DNA of 64,000 nt from Phoronis australis (GCA_002633005.1 NMRA01000056.1:1189205-1253204), one strand, 5' to 3'. Positions 24,193 to 42,310 are shown, numbered from the stretch's first letter. Program-made: numbers and translations. Notes: generated by a model not told the origin, from the letters alone.

Positions 24193-26470
24193 TTTTTACC
24201 AAAATACACCTCCACAAGTAAAGTAGGCTATTTAGTACTTCATCCTCACAAACAGCAAGGTTTGAGTCGCGATCTTGTTATGATACAAAGTTAGAGTTCA
24301 GACTTACTAAGATAACTTATTCTCGTAAGCAATGCTACTTTTCGCATGCACAGCAATTCTTTTCTTACAAACAAATTTCCAACTCCATAAACCTTTCAAT
24401 GGTGTTGTGCGAAGAAATCGAGGGAACATATTTTCCTCCGAGTCTCAGAGCGAAGTCAAAGTGTTCGGACAAACAGAGACAAACACACTTCACAATTAAA
24501 GTTTTTTAATCAGCGGTTTTATACCGAAAGGAATTTTTAAAAATTATTTGAGACAAACTTTGCCACGCATATCGGTCGCCCACGTTTTCGCCTTCCCCGG
24601 CGGTCATTCTAAATTTTTAAACACTTTTGATCCCCGGAGACTATCACATTCCTTCCCCGTCGTTGCCATTTCAATCCATAGGTGCTCTGGTAAGTTGAGA
24701 AGGGACATACCCCGGCGGTACCACTTTTTTCAAGGCTACGTTGTAGGCGTTGACGTTTGGGAGTCGAATGATATAGATTTAACTGAATTTTTGTCAACTT
24801 GCGTCAAAAGTCAAGAAGATTTGTTTGATTGGTACAAAAATCGCACGTGAATCGTATATTCCGGTCAGTTTCCGTAAACGCCTAAATACATGTGAATTAG
24901 ACACTAACCAATGAACCCGTGCCAGTGTAGGTTTCAACATAAACGCGATATTACAATGAGCTTAGACGGCACACAATAACAGTACAATCACGACCGATAT
25001 GAAACACAACTTTTTCAGTTTTCTACAGTTTTTGTTAGTTTTTTTAATACGAAAGGAATTATTAGTCATGTGCACAGATGCCTGACGGCACACCCGGGGA
25101 AAGCATCGGGGTCTGAATTCCCCGCGGAGGGCTGGGAGCACCAGGTGTATTTTAACACGTTAAAACGTCGTATTATACTGTCATCTCCAAATTAAACTTG
25201 CGTGTAATAAATCGCAAAAGTCTGCGTAAGAGTCAATATGCTGGGCTCCTTGAAATCCGTGATACTCGCTTACATGTAAAGTCAAAAATGTTTGGCTTTG
25301 GTCTGTTTTTTTTTTTGAAAATCGAGTCGGTAGTGTGATCTTTTTCACTTTTGCAAAAAGAAAAGTTACCTGGGGAACGCGAAACGATGCGGGTTCATTT
25401 TTTACACATTTCTGGCAAATCGTGAAGGCTCAAATCTTGTTAGTTTGCCCTTGTTTAGGCCTACGTGCCTTTGAGCGGTTTTCAAAAAACGCACGGGACC
25501 TTGGTTGAAATTGATGCGGGCGGGAACTTTTTTTACTCGGTGAGCGCAGACCTCAAAATGAGTCGAGAGCAGACCAAAAGCAGATACGATTTTTTGGGCC
25601 AAACCCGCTTATAACACTGACGTGTGCACACCAATCAACTAGATTGAACATGCTCTACTACATCACCAGTATCGCAGTGTCACCCTCTTCTTGAATACTT
25701 TCCTAACAACTATCTTAAAAATTATTCCTATTTCAGGTGAAAATATCAATGTTTGTATCTTGCCACCATCACATTGATTGTAAAATCACTTATTGTGTAT
25801 GAAAATGATTTATTTATATTCGTAATCGTATTTATATTTAAAACATATCTTTGTAATCTAAACATCAGTTTATCAATTTATGTATTTGTGTATTGTAGGT
25901 AGTCCAGATACAATGCCTCTTGGCCCGTTCTGGGTCTGTTTATTTATTGACTATTTCATATTAAACAGCACCATTGGGTTAATGTGTAAAAATCCTTATT
26001 CCATTATTGATGGCATTGGTTTTAATGCAGTCTCACAATTCGAATGTTTCCTATGCCGGTTTCATATACGTCCGTCTTGACGACCAGGTGCTTTTAATTA
26101 AAATATTTTAGTAATTTCACCCACTTCCTCGCGTGAATAATGACACGCGTTTTTATTGTTTTTAATTTATATCTCATACTTTGGTGTTGATGTGAATCTT
26201 GCAAGGTCTTTCTTCGCCATTTTGAGGGTGGCACATGTTCCCGCTCAGGCGTATTGTAAGATTAACGTTACCGCACGACTATAGCACTTTTGGCGCAAAA
26301 ACAAGGGCAACTTCGGCTGTATATCTCAAATTAGAAGAAATGTAACCCACGTCACGCCTTGTAATCTTTTTGCCGAACCTTGTTCGTTTTTTAACTTACG
26401 TACTTCCTTATCGGGACTAGTCTTATCTTACATTTTCAATGGTGACAAGCCTCGATAAAATCGCCTACGA

Positions 26471-26538
26471 CATGGGCGGCGCACCTTAGGAGGCTGGGGG
26501 GCTATTGCCCCCCCTTATTTCAGTGCTGCACCGCCTAG
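26471..26538 (+). repeat. GC-rich interspersed repeat, copy B
   Basis: Contains CATGGGCGGCGCACC, GGGGGGCTATTGCCCCCCC and CAGTGCTGCACCGCC, matching the inverted copy 2.3 kb to the left. Confidence 0.65.
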
Positions 26539-26764
26539 TATGTACGAGCTATAGCCAGTAGCTCATTAACCTTATGTATGCACGTACGTGCCCCTGTACC
26601 TTCATGTAAAGGTAACCCTACATGTAAAAGCGCCATATATCCGCAAATATAGGCGCATGCCCCTAAATGAACGACAACAGAGTAAAACCAAGGCGCAAAG
26701 TATTAAAAAATGTTGAGCGAAACCCCACTTCTCCCTCACAACATTGATATATAATAAAATAATT

Positions 26765-26885
26765 GCAGGCAGTCTGATGCACGTTGTACCAGACGTGCGC
26801 AGGCCTCGCATGTGGGACCATTGCACTGATCACCTGGAAATGTTTTTATGCTTTATTAATATATGGTTAAAACCGAGCTGAGGAT
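26765..26885 (+). repeat. dispersed repeat also present at 18780-18900
   Basis: Shares CACTGATCACCTGGAA, TTTTTATGCTTTATTAATA and GGTTAAAAC(C/T)GAGC-type segments, in the same order and orientation, with the sequence inside the RFX intron at 18.8 kb. Confidence 0.75.
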
Positions 26886-28359
26886 TGATAGTGAAAGCAT
26901 ATTTTCTGGAAACTCAGACAGTAGAATCTGATTTTTGACTTTATACCAATATGCCATGAATCTGATCATGTTTCTTAGTAACATTTAGCCAAAAAGAAAG
27001 GTACATCCGAAGAAGGGCGAACCCCGCCATATTGCTCTTGTTTTGCCCGAGTCTTTGCTTCACATTTTTCTAGGGTTCAAAATAACCTTGAGATTCTTTG
27101 ACAGTAACTGTCCAGGCTCTTTTGTAGTTAATGGCTGATGGAGGCATGCACTACAAACTCATCCAGAGAATCCAGTCAACTGAGAGAATCAGGGAGATAT
27201 TAAAACTGTTAGTTGTTTCATCATAGATTATTTTTAACAATGCAAAGAAGCAATATAATTTGTCTTTTTACATGTCAGCCAGTTTTATGACCTAAAAAGT
27301 GTTTGCTAGCAGTAAGCCTTGACCTCCCATCCGTGTGGCCAGTTGTTTGAGTAACTAGGTAATCCGCCAAACTGCTTTGCACTTTCACTAGAGCAAATAG
27401 TACTTTCAAGTAATTAAAATTTAGTGCTAATTGTGTGCAAGGAAAATTGAGATAATTGCTTCCATCTCAGCAACACTTTGCATAAGATTAAGTGCACTTT
27501 GCACTACGATTCTTCACTTATTGCATAATATTGTTAAAAGCGTGACAATGTTGTAGGTTGACAATTTTCCTACATACTTGCTCAAACTCCTGGTATATTT
27601 GTCAACAATTGGCAGCACAACAATAGAGAAGACCGCAATTGACAGACATAACAACAATTAAAATAAAGGCTAAATTTCGAGACAGGTCATGTTCATCTTC
27701 AGGTAGAAATAAAATGACACACTGTTAACAGCGATAGGTGACAAAGGTCATGACCCACTTGTTGTTTTAATCGTCTTGTTAATGTTTCTTGATATTCTTT
27801 CTTGTTGTTATGCCAATGATCAACAATTATACAGACAGTTTGAGTAAGCAGGAAAACTGTCATCTGACAACGCTGTTGTGCATGTAATGAATTCTGTCTA
27901 CAAGAGGGGTTGCTGTCAAATAATTTGGCTTATTGCATAAAGCATTGCAAATATTGTCGTTTCCAGTTTTAAATGGCTAATTAACTTACTACAAATAATG
28001 AAAAACTTTATGAAATGATCTTTAGGACATCTACACACAGCAGACCAAGTTGATAAAAGACTCCAACTTTCTTAATCTTGTATTTATTTGTGTTGACGAG
28101 TTTCACTCAAAGGCCAAGTTGAGAGCTATATAAGTGAACCTCAAACGGGCCAGACATTGACATTGGTAATGTCAATTTGCACCACATTAAACGCCATGAA
28201 AACGTGTAGTTGTGTCATAGAAGCTTACGCCCTGTAAGTTTGCACGGTGTCAACGGGACTGTGTAAACAACTCATGAGTCACTTAGTTGAAGATAATTAG
28301 CTCACTGAATATCACATGTTACTTGGCACTAACTGAGTGAATAGCAATTAAGATATTTT

Positions 28360-28660
28360 CTTATCTCCCCCGAAGCCCTTGCTCAGGTCACACAACATGA
28401 AATGGTCCTGTGCCATCAAGCACACATTGTGATATCCAAGTAGTTAATAACTGATTCTTATCTCCTCTGTAATACTTGTTCACATTCATCGAAGACTCCA
28501 TAACATGAAATCGTCCTGCATAATCAAGAATATTTTGTGATATCTGAACGAATAACAAATGAGTCTATAGTCTTATCTCTCCCGTAATCCTTGCTCACTT
28601 CCTTCGAAGACTCCCCAACATGAAATGGTCCTCCACCATCAACCACACGTTATCATTCTT
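28360..28660. repeat. three tandem ~100-115 bp units
   Basis: Units start at 28360, 28457 and 28572 with CTTATCTC. Each continues with a CTTGCTCA or CTTGTTCA segment and ACATGAAATGGTCCT or ACATGAAATCGTCCT; the first two also share TTGTGATATC. They lie just beyond the duplicated last exon of NDC1. Confidence 0.75.
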
Positions 28661-28704
28661 TACTTTTCAACACAGAACATATGACTTGTGTTTAAGCTCA
28701 GCAC

Positions 28705-28773
28705 GGCTGTAATTCTTAAGGTCAAGATACACCTCAAACAAACAGTCGTGTTCATGGGGAGCCATCAATTTTT
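28705..28773 (-). pseudogene. decayed duplicate of the NDC1 last exon
   Basis: Exactly 119 bp downstream of the real last exon is a second TTTTCAG acceptor followed by AAAAATTGATGGCTCCCC, then sequence alignable to the real exon. One inserted base shifts the frame and an early TGA follows, so it could not encode the same tail. A local tandem duplication of ~119 bp explains it. Confidence 0.8.
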
Positions 28774-28828
28774 CTGAAAATTAGTCCAATGCAGCACTTG
28801 TGTCGCATGCCCAAGCTTAGCACACTGG

Positions 28829-31800
28829 TCATTCTTTATGTTCAAGATACAACTCCAGCAAGCGGTTGTGCTCAGGGGAGACATCAATTTTTCTGAAAAT
28901 AAACCAAACACGCATAAAAACACCAATACCATCCAGGTACGCATCGAATCACATCACATCAGTAAGTTCATAGTGTACATCAGCTTTCCAATAATGTGAT
29001 AATGAGTTCGATGGATTGACGTTGGTAGCCGCGGTCAGACGGGGAATTGTTATGAGAAGGCAGACGAATATCGAATCAGAAAGCAGATCTCACGTTCAAA
29101 ATTAACATTCACTAAGAGAACCCTGTGAGCTGCCTTATGAGTAATTACCATAATATTATGCAAATGCTAAAATTCTGACCAACCACGTGCTAATACCACG
29201 GACAAACAGAGCCTAACAACAAATCACATCATTGAAATGTAACCTATGAACCACAAGAAGCCAGATCGGCTGTCTGACAACTGTTCATGTGGGAAATTTT
29301 TCTGATGTCAGATCAGACATATGACATGCCTTTGGATTGGACAGCATGTGAACGCTATCTTATCCCTTAAGGTTATCTCAAACCTTATTTATTGGATTCC
29401 GTTCTAGCTGGTATATCAAAAAACCAAGCTTTGTTAACTAGTAAAACTACATATTTTCTGAAGGAAAAAAGATCAGGGAATATAACGTTTTCTATTTATG
29501 TGCCATTATTATCATTATGTTAACACCAAAGTTTGTATTTTTGAAGAAAATAGCAGTCGGCCTTTGTCACATTACGCAAAAATTAGGCCTTTATATCGAA
29601 AATCCTACCAGCGTTTTTGAGATTGATGAATAAATATTAAGTTTGGAAAGTTTCAGCAAAATACACCAAGCTGTTTTCAAGAACTTTTTTTTTTCTTACG
29701 CTCAAAGTCGATTTGCTGAAACCGAGAAAAGGCCAATTAAGTTGTGAGACGTGAAAATCTCGAGGTCTTTACTTAATTACTCGGTGAATAGTTATTTTCG
29801 GTCAATATAATCTATACCTGCCTTAACCATGTTTGCTACTTCAACATTCAGTCGCAATGCCAACTGAATTTGAAGCACATAATTAACTTAATTATCACTA
29901 AAACTTTTTAATTTTGTGACCGTCTTCAGTCCGAAGGGTCAAAATTTCGTTGTTATGCAAGCCACGTGCCGGGAGACTGATATGAAACCAAGTACAAAAT
30001 GGACAACAGAAATCGAGTTGGCGGTTAAAGCGTGTCGTGAGCATGAGACCGAAATAGCGAAATGTCAGATTATGCAACAAATTAATGAATTTGGGTAAGG
30101 ATCTATCTTTGTGTTTGTGAACACAAAGATGTTAATTCACATGGATAACTAATCAGGGTCAGGGAACAGTAAAAATGATGAAAATGTCCTCGGGATAACA
30201 CGATGAGATTTATTTTCTATTAGTAAAGGTCATTACAAATAATGTTTGCTTTAACGTTTAAAAAGATATTTGAGGAACTCTGACACTTTTCGGCCATCGG
30301 TAGAGAATTTTTAAGGGCATCAAAGCTGACCAGGGATAATCACAGAATCCTTAAATCCACAGCATAATGCAGAGTGAGAACACATGTTCCTCTAGAAACA
30401 GGTGGTGACACCTCACGGCAAATTTGCAAGAATTTTCCAATATTGACCCCAACCATAAAACATGCATTCACACTGGTAGCACTGCCGTCTCACTAATGCC
30501 TTAAACACAAAATATGGCGAAAAAGTAGAATTTTAGGTGCACCGAAAATTAATGCCTTACCATTCTGAAGATCTGTAAGATGGCAATTGTTGAATATAAC
30601 ATATCCGCACTTTGAGATACATTTTTCTCTACTGATCAATTGGCATAAAACTGGTTCTCAAAACATGATCATGATATATTTGACTACTGCCCGGTAACAT
30701 AGCTACAACAATATAGTATCTGGAAAAATGAGGTCATTCACAACAACATTAGAATCTACAGTTTTGAGAAACAAAGAGGAAAGTTTTGGCAATAAGCTGT
30801 GTCTGAAATTAGCAAGAATTAATGGTATTGAATTTACAGCTCCCCTTGACACAAGCATCTGTATTCACCTGATATGATGGTGGAACGTTTCTGTTATCCT
30901 GTAGAGGCATGACCGCACAGATGAGCGCAGGGAGAATCTGAGGCTGGCGTCGAGGCCACTCTCCAGCCTAGACTGTCGGCTTATGTTGGCTGACAGCTTC
31001 AGGTGCTTGTCCACTGCCTGTGGACACAAAGGGAGAGGTTACTGTTAGGCATGATCGTTTTTGTGACCGAAAATCGCAATTTTTTTCGTTATTGTTGAAT
31101 GGGATAAAATTCTTGAACCTAATAGCTCCGACCAGAGCTACAAAACAACGGAAAATACATTGTTTTTGGCATTTTATTACAAACTGCAAATTCTTGCCAT
31201 TGTCTGCCAGTCATTTGCTGAACTCAAGACCGGTGACATCCCCCATTAAATATGCTTAAAGTGCTCTGCTGTGTAACTCCAGGGACTTGGCTCGGCAGTA
31301 GAGTGTTCCGTTTCTGCTCTGGAGTTATTGGGTCGATTCTCAATGAGAATGTCCAATTAACACTAAACATCTCTTTAGCGTTGTAACAGCACGAAAGTGA
31401 CTGCCACTTGACCCAATTTCACATTCTGGTGCACAAGACGGTCAAAATAGTTGGGGTCAAGAAGCATTTTCGTTCTCAAGGAAAACTCCCCTAGTTATGA
31501 ACAAAAATTGTAACAATTTCACATTTTTGACCTTTTCAATGCCATAAATACTTTTAATAACCTATGGCTACTGATTTTTACCAAACTACTGCGATGTAAG
31601 GGTACATAATTACCCAAAAAATTTAAGAAGAGCGAAAATCTCTGTGAACTTAAGAGCCTCTAAAGAAAAAATGGCTAAGCATACAATGCTTTATTCCAAT
31701 CGTGAAGTGAACAAAAACCAAAAGACAGACTTACTTCTTGCAGAGACAGGATGGCAGAAATGACATCTGGTAGTGACTTCTGAACTACTCCATAGGTGTC

Positions 31801-31835
31801 CTCGTGGTATGAAGCCACAATTAAGTTGGACAGAG
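28829..31835 (-). CDS. NDC1: nucleoporin NDC1 (TMEM48), last three coding exons only
   Basis: NDC1 is the transmembrane nucleoporin that anchors nuclear pore complexes in the nuclear envelope; these exons encode its cytosolic C-terminal end. Exons in transcript order: 31835-31735, 31017-30869, 28892-28829 (stop TGA at 28831-28829). Phases agree and all sites are GT/AG. The product matches the animal NDC1 C-terminus: YGVVQKSLPDVISAILSLQE, then AVDKHLKLSANISRQSRLES, LYRITETFHHHI, and a final PEHNRLLELYLEHKE. The membrane-spanning N-terminal part (vertebrate NDC1 is about 670 aa) is missing. The first exon here is entered in phase 1, so an upstream exon is expected, but I found none up to 64 kb on the minus strand. 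Either the rest lies beyond the actin array or this is a truncated copy. Confidence 0.88.
28893..30868. other. NDC1 last intron
   Basis: 2.0 kb AT-rich intron. A 60-codon plus-strand open frame at 29916-30098 is not recognised and is probably chance. Confidence 0.7.
31040..31350 (+). repeat. interspersed SINE-like repeat, copy in NDC1 intron
   Basis: Contains TATTACAAACTGCAAATTCT, CATTGTCTGCCAGTCAT and CAAGACCGGTGAC, followed by TTGGCTCGGCAGTAGAG (A-box-like) and GGGTCGATTCTC (B-box-like). Related segments occur in actin 1 intron 6 (40065-40260), actin 2 intron 4 (49010-49240) and intron 6 (50440-50730), and the matching actin 3 introns. The box pair suggests a tRNA-derived SINE. Confidence 0.6.
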
Positions 31836-34069
31836 CTGCAACAGAACAGAGCAATTTTATTCGTGTTTACTTCCAAAATGTATTACAAGCGGGACCCAAA
31901 CGGGTTCCCCCAATAGGAGCAATTAACAGGAACTTAGGCACTCATGTGGGGATTTTCTTCTCTTACCTATCATCTAAGAATGGTATTTTATCATCTTAAG
32001 TACAGTCTCGGGTGCAGGGGCAAAAGTGGTGTTCATGAATGTGGCAACAACCAAAGTTAAGGTTTGTTATGATAACGAAATCTATACATACAGCAGGTAT
32101 CCAGTTCAGTAAATTTCAATGTATGTTCTCCCATAGGACCCACTTAGAACCCATTTCCCAGCTGCTGCGGCATTCCGTCAACCAGCGCCGATATCGAATG
32201 TGCACCAATAACCCCTACCATTACATAGAAAAGTTGGACTTATTGCACAACAAAAACCCATGGCAGTGAAACAACTTAGTACCTTGGACAGCGTAAAGAG
32301 TGTGCGCAAAAAAACAATGCCTGAAACATGATCCAAGGGCAGACTCGTGAGAGAAATGTCACTAGATGTTTCTATGCATGTATTGGTCAGACTGAATTAG
32401 AAATGGCAGTTTTGTACATGCAAGCACAATGTTCAGAGTCTTAAAAGAAACTTTACAAGCTAAATCAGTCTGACAGAGCATATGAAAGATCACTATTGAA
32501 TGGCAGTGTGCGCTAACTTTAATTCCAAAATGGTGTCCTCGAAAGCAGTAGTCAACAATTCTCAGAGCACAAACCGTCAAATTCCATAGGGACAAGTTTT
32601 TGCAATTCGAACATATGAAATTTCGATAAGTCTAAGAAATTATACAAGTGTGACTATTCTGGAGGTAACAGAAAACAAAGAAAAACTCCAGTGTGACCAA
32701 TATAAATATCTGGCATCTCCTATGATACTGTCCGTCACGACTGATGATGGTGAAAATTCTAACCGAAATGTTTGTATATTTATGTAAATTTGTTTACTAA
32801 AGCATTCATCATCCCATTCCTTGTTGAATATAAAGCAAGCTTACATCATTTAATTAAATTATTTATTTATTTACAAAATGAACTACTATTATCTCCTACT
32901 TGAATTACTCAAAGCAACTGCCTTTTTAAAAAGCTCTAAAGTCATGTCCCATCATGTATTTTAAAGTGAACTAGCTATTGAGAGCGATTGCAAGCACTCG
33001 TCGATAACAAGCTGTTCAAGAAGCGAGAGCCCTTGCTTCAGGTGTTCGGCATGAACACTGGTCACACATTAAACAACACGTTTTACAATTACTCAGCATC
33101 ACATGAGAAATGTGATTGCAGCTGTCAGGTCAGAAATTAAGCCAGGTTGACAACACTGCAAAATCACCTGTTTTGTTAATGCAAATACAATGAAAAAGTA
33201 TGCTTGCAGTTAACTAGAAAGTTTGCTTAAGTGGTAACATGTCATATATCACAAATCGGACAGGATAAGCACTTATACCCCACTATACAATTAATAGGAT
33301 ACAATACATGTTATGCAGTAAAAATTCCCTAGTTTTGGGACATACAGGCATACACGTGAAATTTCATTTTGTTAAATCTCAACAAAAATTAAATGTTTAT
33401 TTTGTATTTAGCATGGTATGCATGGCGTAGGTATTACCAAGCAAAATTTTGTAAAATTTCCAGCATTTGCAACAATGTGGTAAGCCTCTGAAATATAGAA
33501 ACACAGTAATGATTTTTTCAAGACAAAATTAAAGGTTGCATAAAACCAAAAGCTATTCTAGAAAACTGTAACAGTGTTTTTGAAACTTCATCTTGAACAT
33601 TTATAACGAATGAAATTTAACCAAGTTACTGATACAACTGTTTTGCTATGTTTTGTTGTTTTTTGGTAAATTGTATTAAAAAGACATGGTCCAGTGACCC
33701 AGTTTGAATGATAAAGCGGTATACAATCAAAAATCCTATTTTTACAACCTTTCTACTTTCAGAAAATATATACTTTTACAGCGTTAATTTCTATAGTTTT
33801 GTAGATATTAAGGTACGGTAAACAAGGAGACTCCGTACTGTGGATAAGGCCAATACAACCAATAAAAAACTAGATTATGAAAGAACAAAACACAAACTGG
33901 GGGCTAGATACAAACAAAAATTACAACAACAATTTACAGGAGAACAGGATTATAACTCAATTTGTGTAAGAAGCAAGAAGCCACTGACATTTAGGATAGT
34001 CATAACACAGAGCAAACAGATTAGGTAATAAGACTTGAACACACAACCATAATAGGCATTCCCATAAAA
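31836..34069. other. spacer between NDC1 fragment and actin 1
   Basis: 2.2 kb of AT-rich sequence with a copy of the dispersed AT-rich repeat at 33555-33790. I looked for further NDC1 exons on the minus strand and found none with coding character. Confidence 0.6.
33555..33790 (+). repeat. dispersed AT-rich repeat family, copy 3
   Basis: GAAAACTGTAACAGTGTTTT, AATGAAATTTAACCAAG, ACAACTGTTTTGCTATG and CCAGTGACCCAG follow in the same order as in the copy at 4320. Confidence 0.7.
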
Positions 34070-34095
34070 AGTAGGTCAAACTGATGACCTACTTT
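34068..34095. promoter_or_regulatory. AGGTCA inverted repeat (6-nt spacer) upstream of actin 1
   Basis: Perfect 11-bp arms AAAGTAGGTCA and TGACCTACTTT flank a 6-bp spacer (AACTGA). The core is two head-to-head AGGTCA half-sites, the hexamer bound by many nuclear receptors. The element lies ~0.8 kb upstream of the CArG boxes and is present before actins 2 and 3 too. Direct observation; the binding factor is inference. Confidence 0.6.
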
Positions 34096-34893
34096 ATAGA
34101 AGATAAACAAATCATTGGCTATTGCTGGAGGTGACTGTGCCGAGTCAAAGGTACAACAAAGGGGATTCCCCATGTCCCTGGCTGATTAAATGTCACAGTA
34201 GAAAGGTGATTCAGACAATTAGCTAAGAACAGGTAAACAGAACACCTGTAAACAATATCACTACAACAAAATCTAGGCCTGTTGACATATCTGAGTCAAG
34301 AACCTGACCAAAACAAATCAATACGGAGCACTGGTATATTGGCTAGAAATCAATGACCAAATAAGGAATTGCCAATGGCAAACAAAAATTGGACAGTTGA
34401 GAAAACGATTAACGGATTAATGAGCAGAATAGCGTGAAACTGAGCATGAATGAGAGTAAATATTTCTACTCATGTTTCAGCGACACTATTCTGGGTTTGA
34501 AATGTTTTCAATGAATAAATTTTCAACAGTCAACTCAACAATAAAAACACACTGGCTATTATGTCTGTGATAAAAATCCAACCATCTGATGAAAATCTTA
34601 CACAGGGATAACAGAAAATTTCTGCTTATTTCCAATGCTTCTTCTTACTATACAACACATGCACACAAATATACGTCAGATTGGTGTAAAACATCCTGAA
34701 TTACCTGGTTTTGCACATTTTCCAAAGAATGACCTTATTGAGAGAACAAAAACACCAATTATGGAATGATGACCCTAAATGGCAACCTCAGGTGATGTAA
34801 ACATCACATCTATTTATAGCACATCCAGGTATCACTGAGGGTTAACGTGATGACTGACCCTGTGATGGAAAGGTCAGCCCTTTGGAGGAGACT

Positions 34894-34903
34894 CCTTATA
34901 TGG
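34894..34903. promoter_or_regulatory. CArG box 1, actin 1
   Basis: CCTTATATGG, a perfect CC(A/T)6GG serum-response-factor site, about 135 bp upstream of the inferred start of transcription. Confidence 0.8.
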
Positions 34904-34923
34904 AATATGAAGGAGCGCAATGA

Positions 34924-34933
34924 CCAAATTAGG
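34924..34933. promoter_or_regulatory. CArG box 2 and inverted CCAAT box, actin 1
   Basis: CCAAATTAGG is a second perfect CArG, 30 bp (about three helical turns) after the first. ATTGG at 34934-34938, an inverted CCAAT box, abuts it. Paired CArG boxes are characteristic of animal actin promoters. Confidence 0.8.
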
Positions 34934-34998
34934 ATTGGGCAATGCCTTGAAAAGATAGTGTACAATACCAGTTCTCGGAAAAAACACTACGATCTGTG

Positions 34999-35006
34999 TA
35001 TAAAAG
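34999..35006 (+). promoter_or_regulatory. TATA box, actin 1
   Basis: TATAAAAG lies 75 bp after CArG box 2 and about 105 bp before the first splice donor, predicting transcription start near 35030. Confidence 0.75.
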
Positions 35007-35029
35007 CCCGAACGTTTGGAATACTCGCA

Positions 35030-35110
35030 ATAAAGCTTGAACAAGCCTCAGAAGAAACAAGAAGCTACAAAGAATACCAAGACGTCTTAATCGACATTAC
35101 CCACAGCAAG
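35030..35110 (+). other. non-coding first exon of actin 1
   Basis: Begins about 25-30 bp after the TATA box (start approximate) and ends at CAGCAAG before GTAAGC (35111). The following intron runs to the acceptor CATTCCAG at 36117, eleven bases before the start codon. A leader intron of this kind is usual in animal actin genes. Confidence 0.75.
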
Positions 35111-36065
35111 GTAAGCCATCATGAACCAGCAACTGTTTTTACTTTTGATGACAGAGTTCATCTCAAACAAAAGATTTCAATATCCAGGTTCAGGACCAAT
35201 TATAGTTAAAATTATAGCTAAAATTATATTAAAGAATTTTGGTTATATCCAGAACTGTTTAGGTAATATGACCATTACCTTGGGACACCACACTTTACAC
35301 AACGGCTAAAGTCAAATATTTGAATGGAGTTTTGAAATCATAAATATGGTTACCGTGACCGGAATGGAGCTCATAGATGTTACGTAAGACTTGATAAATC
35401 ACTTCATTCTTATTTTATCTTTGAAGTTGGCCATTTTTGGCTCGTTATACAGTACTCGATGCAACGATAACTTAGCTTATTTTATGACTGGAAAATTAAG
35501 ACAAAGCATTTGATAATCGCCCAAAGTAATAGTGCAAATACATTTATAAACAGCACTTGATATTTTAAGAGATGATCAAAGCGTATGTGTGTGTCTCAAT
35601 ATATTTATTAAATATTACCGTATTACATAACACCACTTCTTCAACTACTTCATACTATTGATAGGTAACCTTTAATTATTATTATTTTTTGATTTTTATA
35701 ACAGATTACTAACACCAAATAATTGCTGTATTACTTTACTTTGAAAGAACTGTACCATATCTATCACCTCTCTATGATTCTGAGGAAATATGGGGATCCA
35801 CAACAACATTAAAAGCTTTTGAAAAACGAAAAAAAAAATTTTGGCAATTATGTTTGGCTAAAATTGGTGAGATAATACGGTACAGTGACCATTCTTCATC
35901 TTGGTACAATGTTGTATTGCATGGCTACAAATGTTAAAAATTTTACCCTCTGTTGTTTGGTGAGCGCTGTACCACAAATCAAGCTAACAAGAGACTAAAT
36001 TAGCTGTAAAGCCACTCAAAATAAAAACTTGATAAATTTTATTTCTCTATCATATTGAGCACTAA

Positions 36066-41305
<5,240 letters not shown>

Positions 41306-41917
41306 TTGGACCATTTTAGTACTGTAAGAGCGCCTGATTGGCAGACTTGAACTTAAGAAATGTTTAGACAGTTTGCTTGTTGTTTATTAGCCTGCTTTGC
41401 TGACAGTTACTTTTACTCTTGAAGAAAGTAGCTAGTGGATCATCGTCCCAGTTCCTAAAATTGACAAAGGGTTTGATTGGCAGATTTGAACACATTATGG
41501 GCTTTGACTTTCTAATCTACTCAGAACAAGGGTCTGTGCTGGATTGGCAGGTTTGAAAACATTAAGTTCTGATTGGTGACTGACTTGAGCAAAACTTTTG
41601 AGACACCTATACAGGACTTGGATACCATTGTCAATCAAAACGTTAAATGGTTACAAAGTCAACATAATTTTGAAGACTTTGCAGTCCTGTAGGCCACAAC
41701 AGACCAATATCAATGTATAGTCTTTATCAATTGTAACTAAGGAAATATGACAAGATGGTCAAGCTCTAGATGTATTTAGAAATCTAAAAATGAATTGAGC
41801 ATGTTATTGTAGTGTTAGATGGTATTTGTGTTGCCAAGCAACCAGTTCAATAGTACAGTTAGTGAACATACAGATCCCTGGTTATTTTGGAAATGCATTT
41901 TTGTTCATTGTTGTTCC

Positions 41918-42075
41918 CCTGGGCCCAGTTGCATAAAAGTTATACGCCGTATATCAACAATGACGTCGCATAATCACGCGTCACGTTGCTATTGTTGAAC
42001 AATGCACTTGACGTCATGCAACAATCAAACTTATCCAGCGGATAACTTTTGGAGGTTTGTGCAACTCGGCCCAGG
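41918..42075 (+). mobile_element. 158-bp foldback element, forward orientation, after actin 1
   Basis: Non-autonomous DNA-transposon-like sequence with inverted ends: CCTGGGCCCAGTTGCATAAA on the left, and the reverse complement of CCTGGGCCGAGTTGCACAAA on the right. The interior contains AACAATGACGTCGCATAATC. The same 158-bp element lies in reverse complement at the paralogous position after actin 2 (52304-52461) and is absent after actin 3. Confidence 0.8.
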
Positions 42076-42310
42076 TGTGTATTTACCATGCAAAGAACAA
42101 TAGAAAGTGATGTGAAGGACCTGGCATTATTGCCTGCATCTTGGTTGTGCATGCAGTTCTATTTAAGAAACGTAATGTCCTACCCGTGTAGGTCATTCAT
42201 GTTTGCTCAATGGAAGTGAACGCAACCAAAATGTTGCCTCTTTGCTGGGCCTTTTACGTCCCTTCCTATTGTCCCGTGGATAGTAAATACACACCAGGGG
42301 ACCAGCAATT

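Larger units (their letters stand above)
23500..28690. other. spacer between RFX and NDC1, no confident gene
   Basis: About 5.2 kb of AT-rich DNA. It has an inverted pair of a GC-rich repeat (24130-24192 and 26471-26538), a copy of the 18.8 kb repeat (26765-26885), and an array of ~100-115 bp units (28360-28660). The longest plus-strand open frame (24548-24850, 100 codons) matches nothing I recognise and has no clear coding signature. Confidence 0.55.

Noticed and set aside
24548-24850. 100-codon plus-strand open frame as a gene
   Set aside because: No recognisable motif, no supporting splice or promoter context, and it lies between two transposon-like repeats.
28360-28660. CRISPR-like array
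   Set aside because: Eukaryotic context, diverged 100-115 bp units without constant short repeats and unique spacers.
29916-30098. 60-codon plus-strand frame inside the NDC1 intron, possibly a coding exon before a GTAAGG donor
   Set aside because: Plausible looking but no homology recognised and no partner exon found.
31285-31345. Functional tRNA gene on the plus strand
   Set aside because: Box-like words without pairing arms, inside an interspersed repeat.
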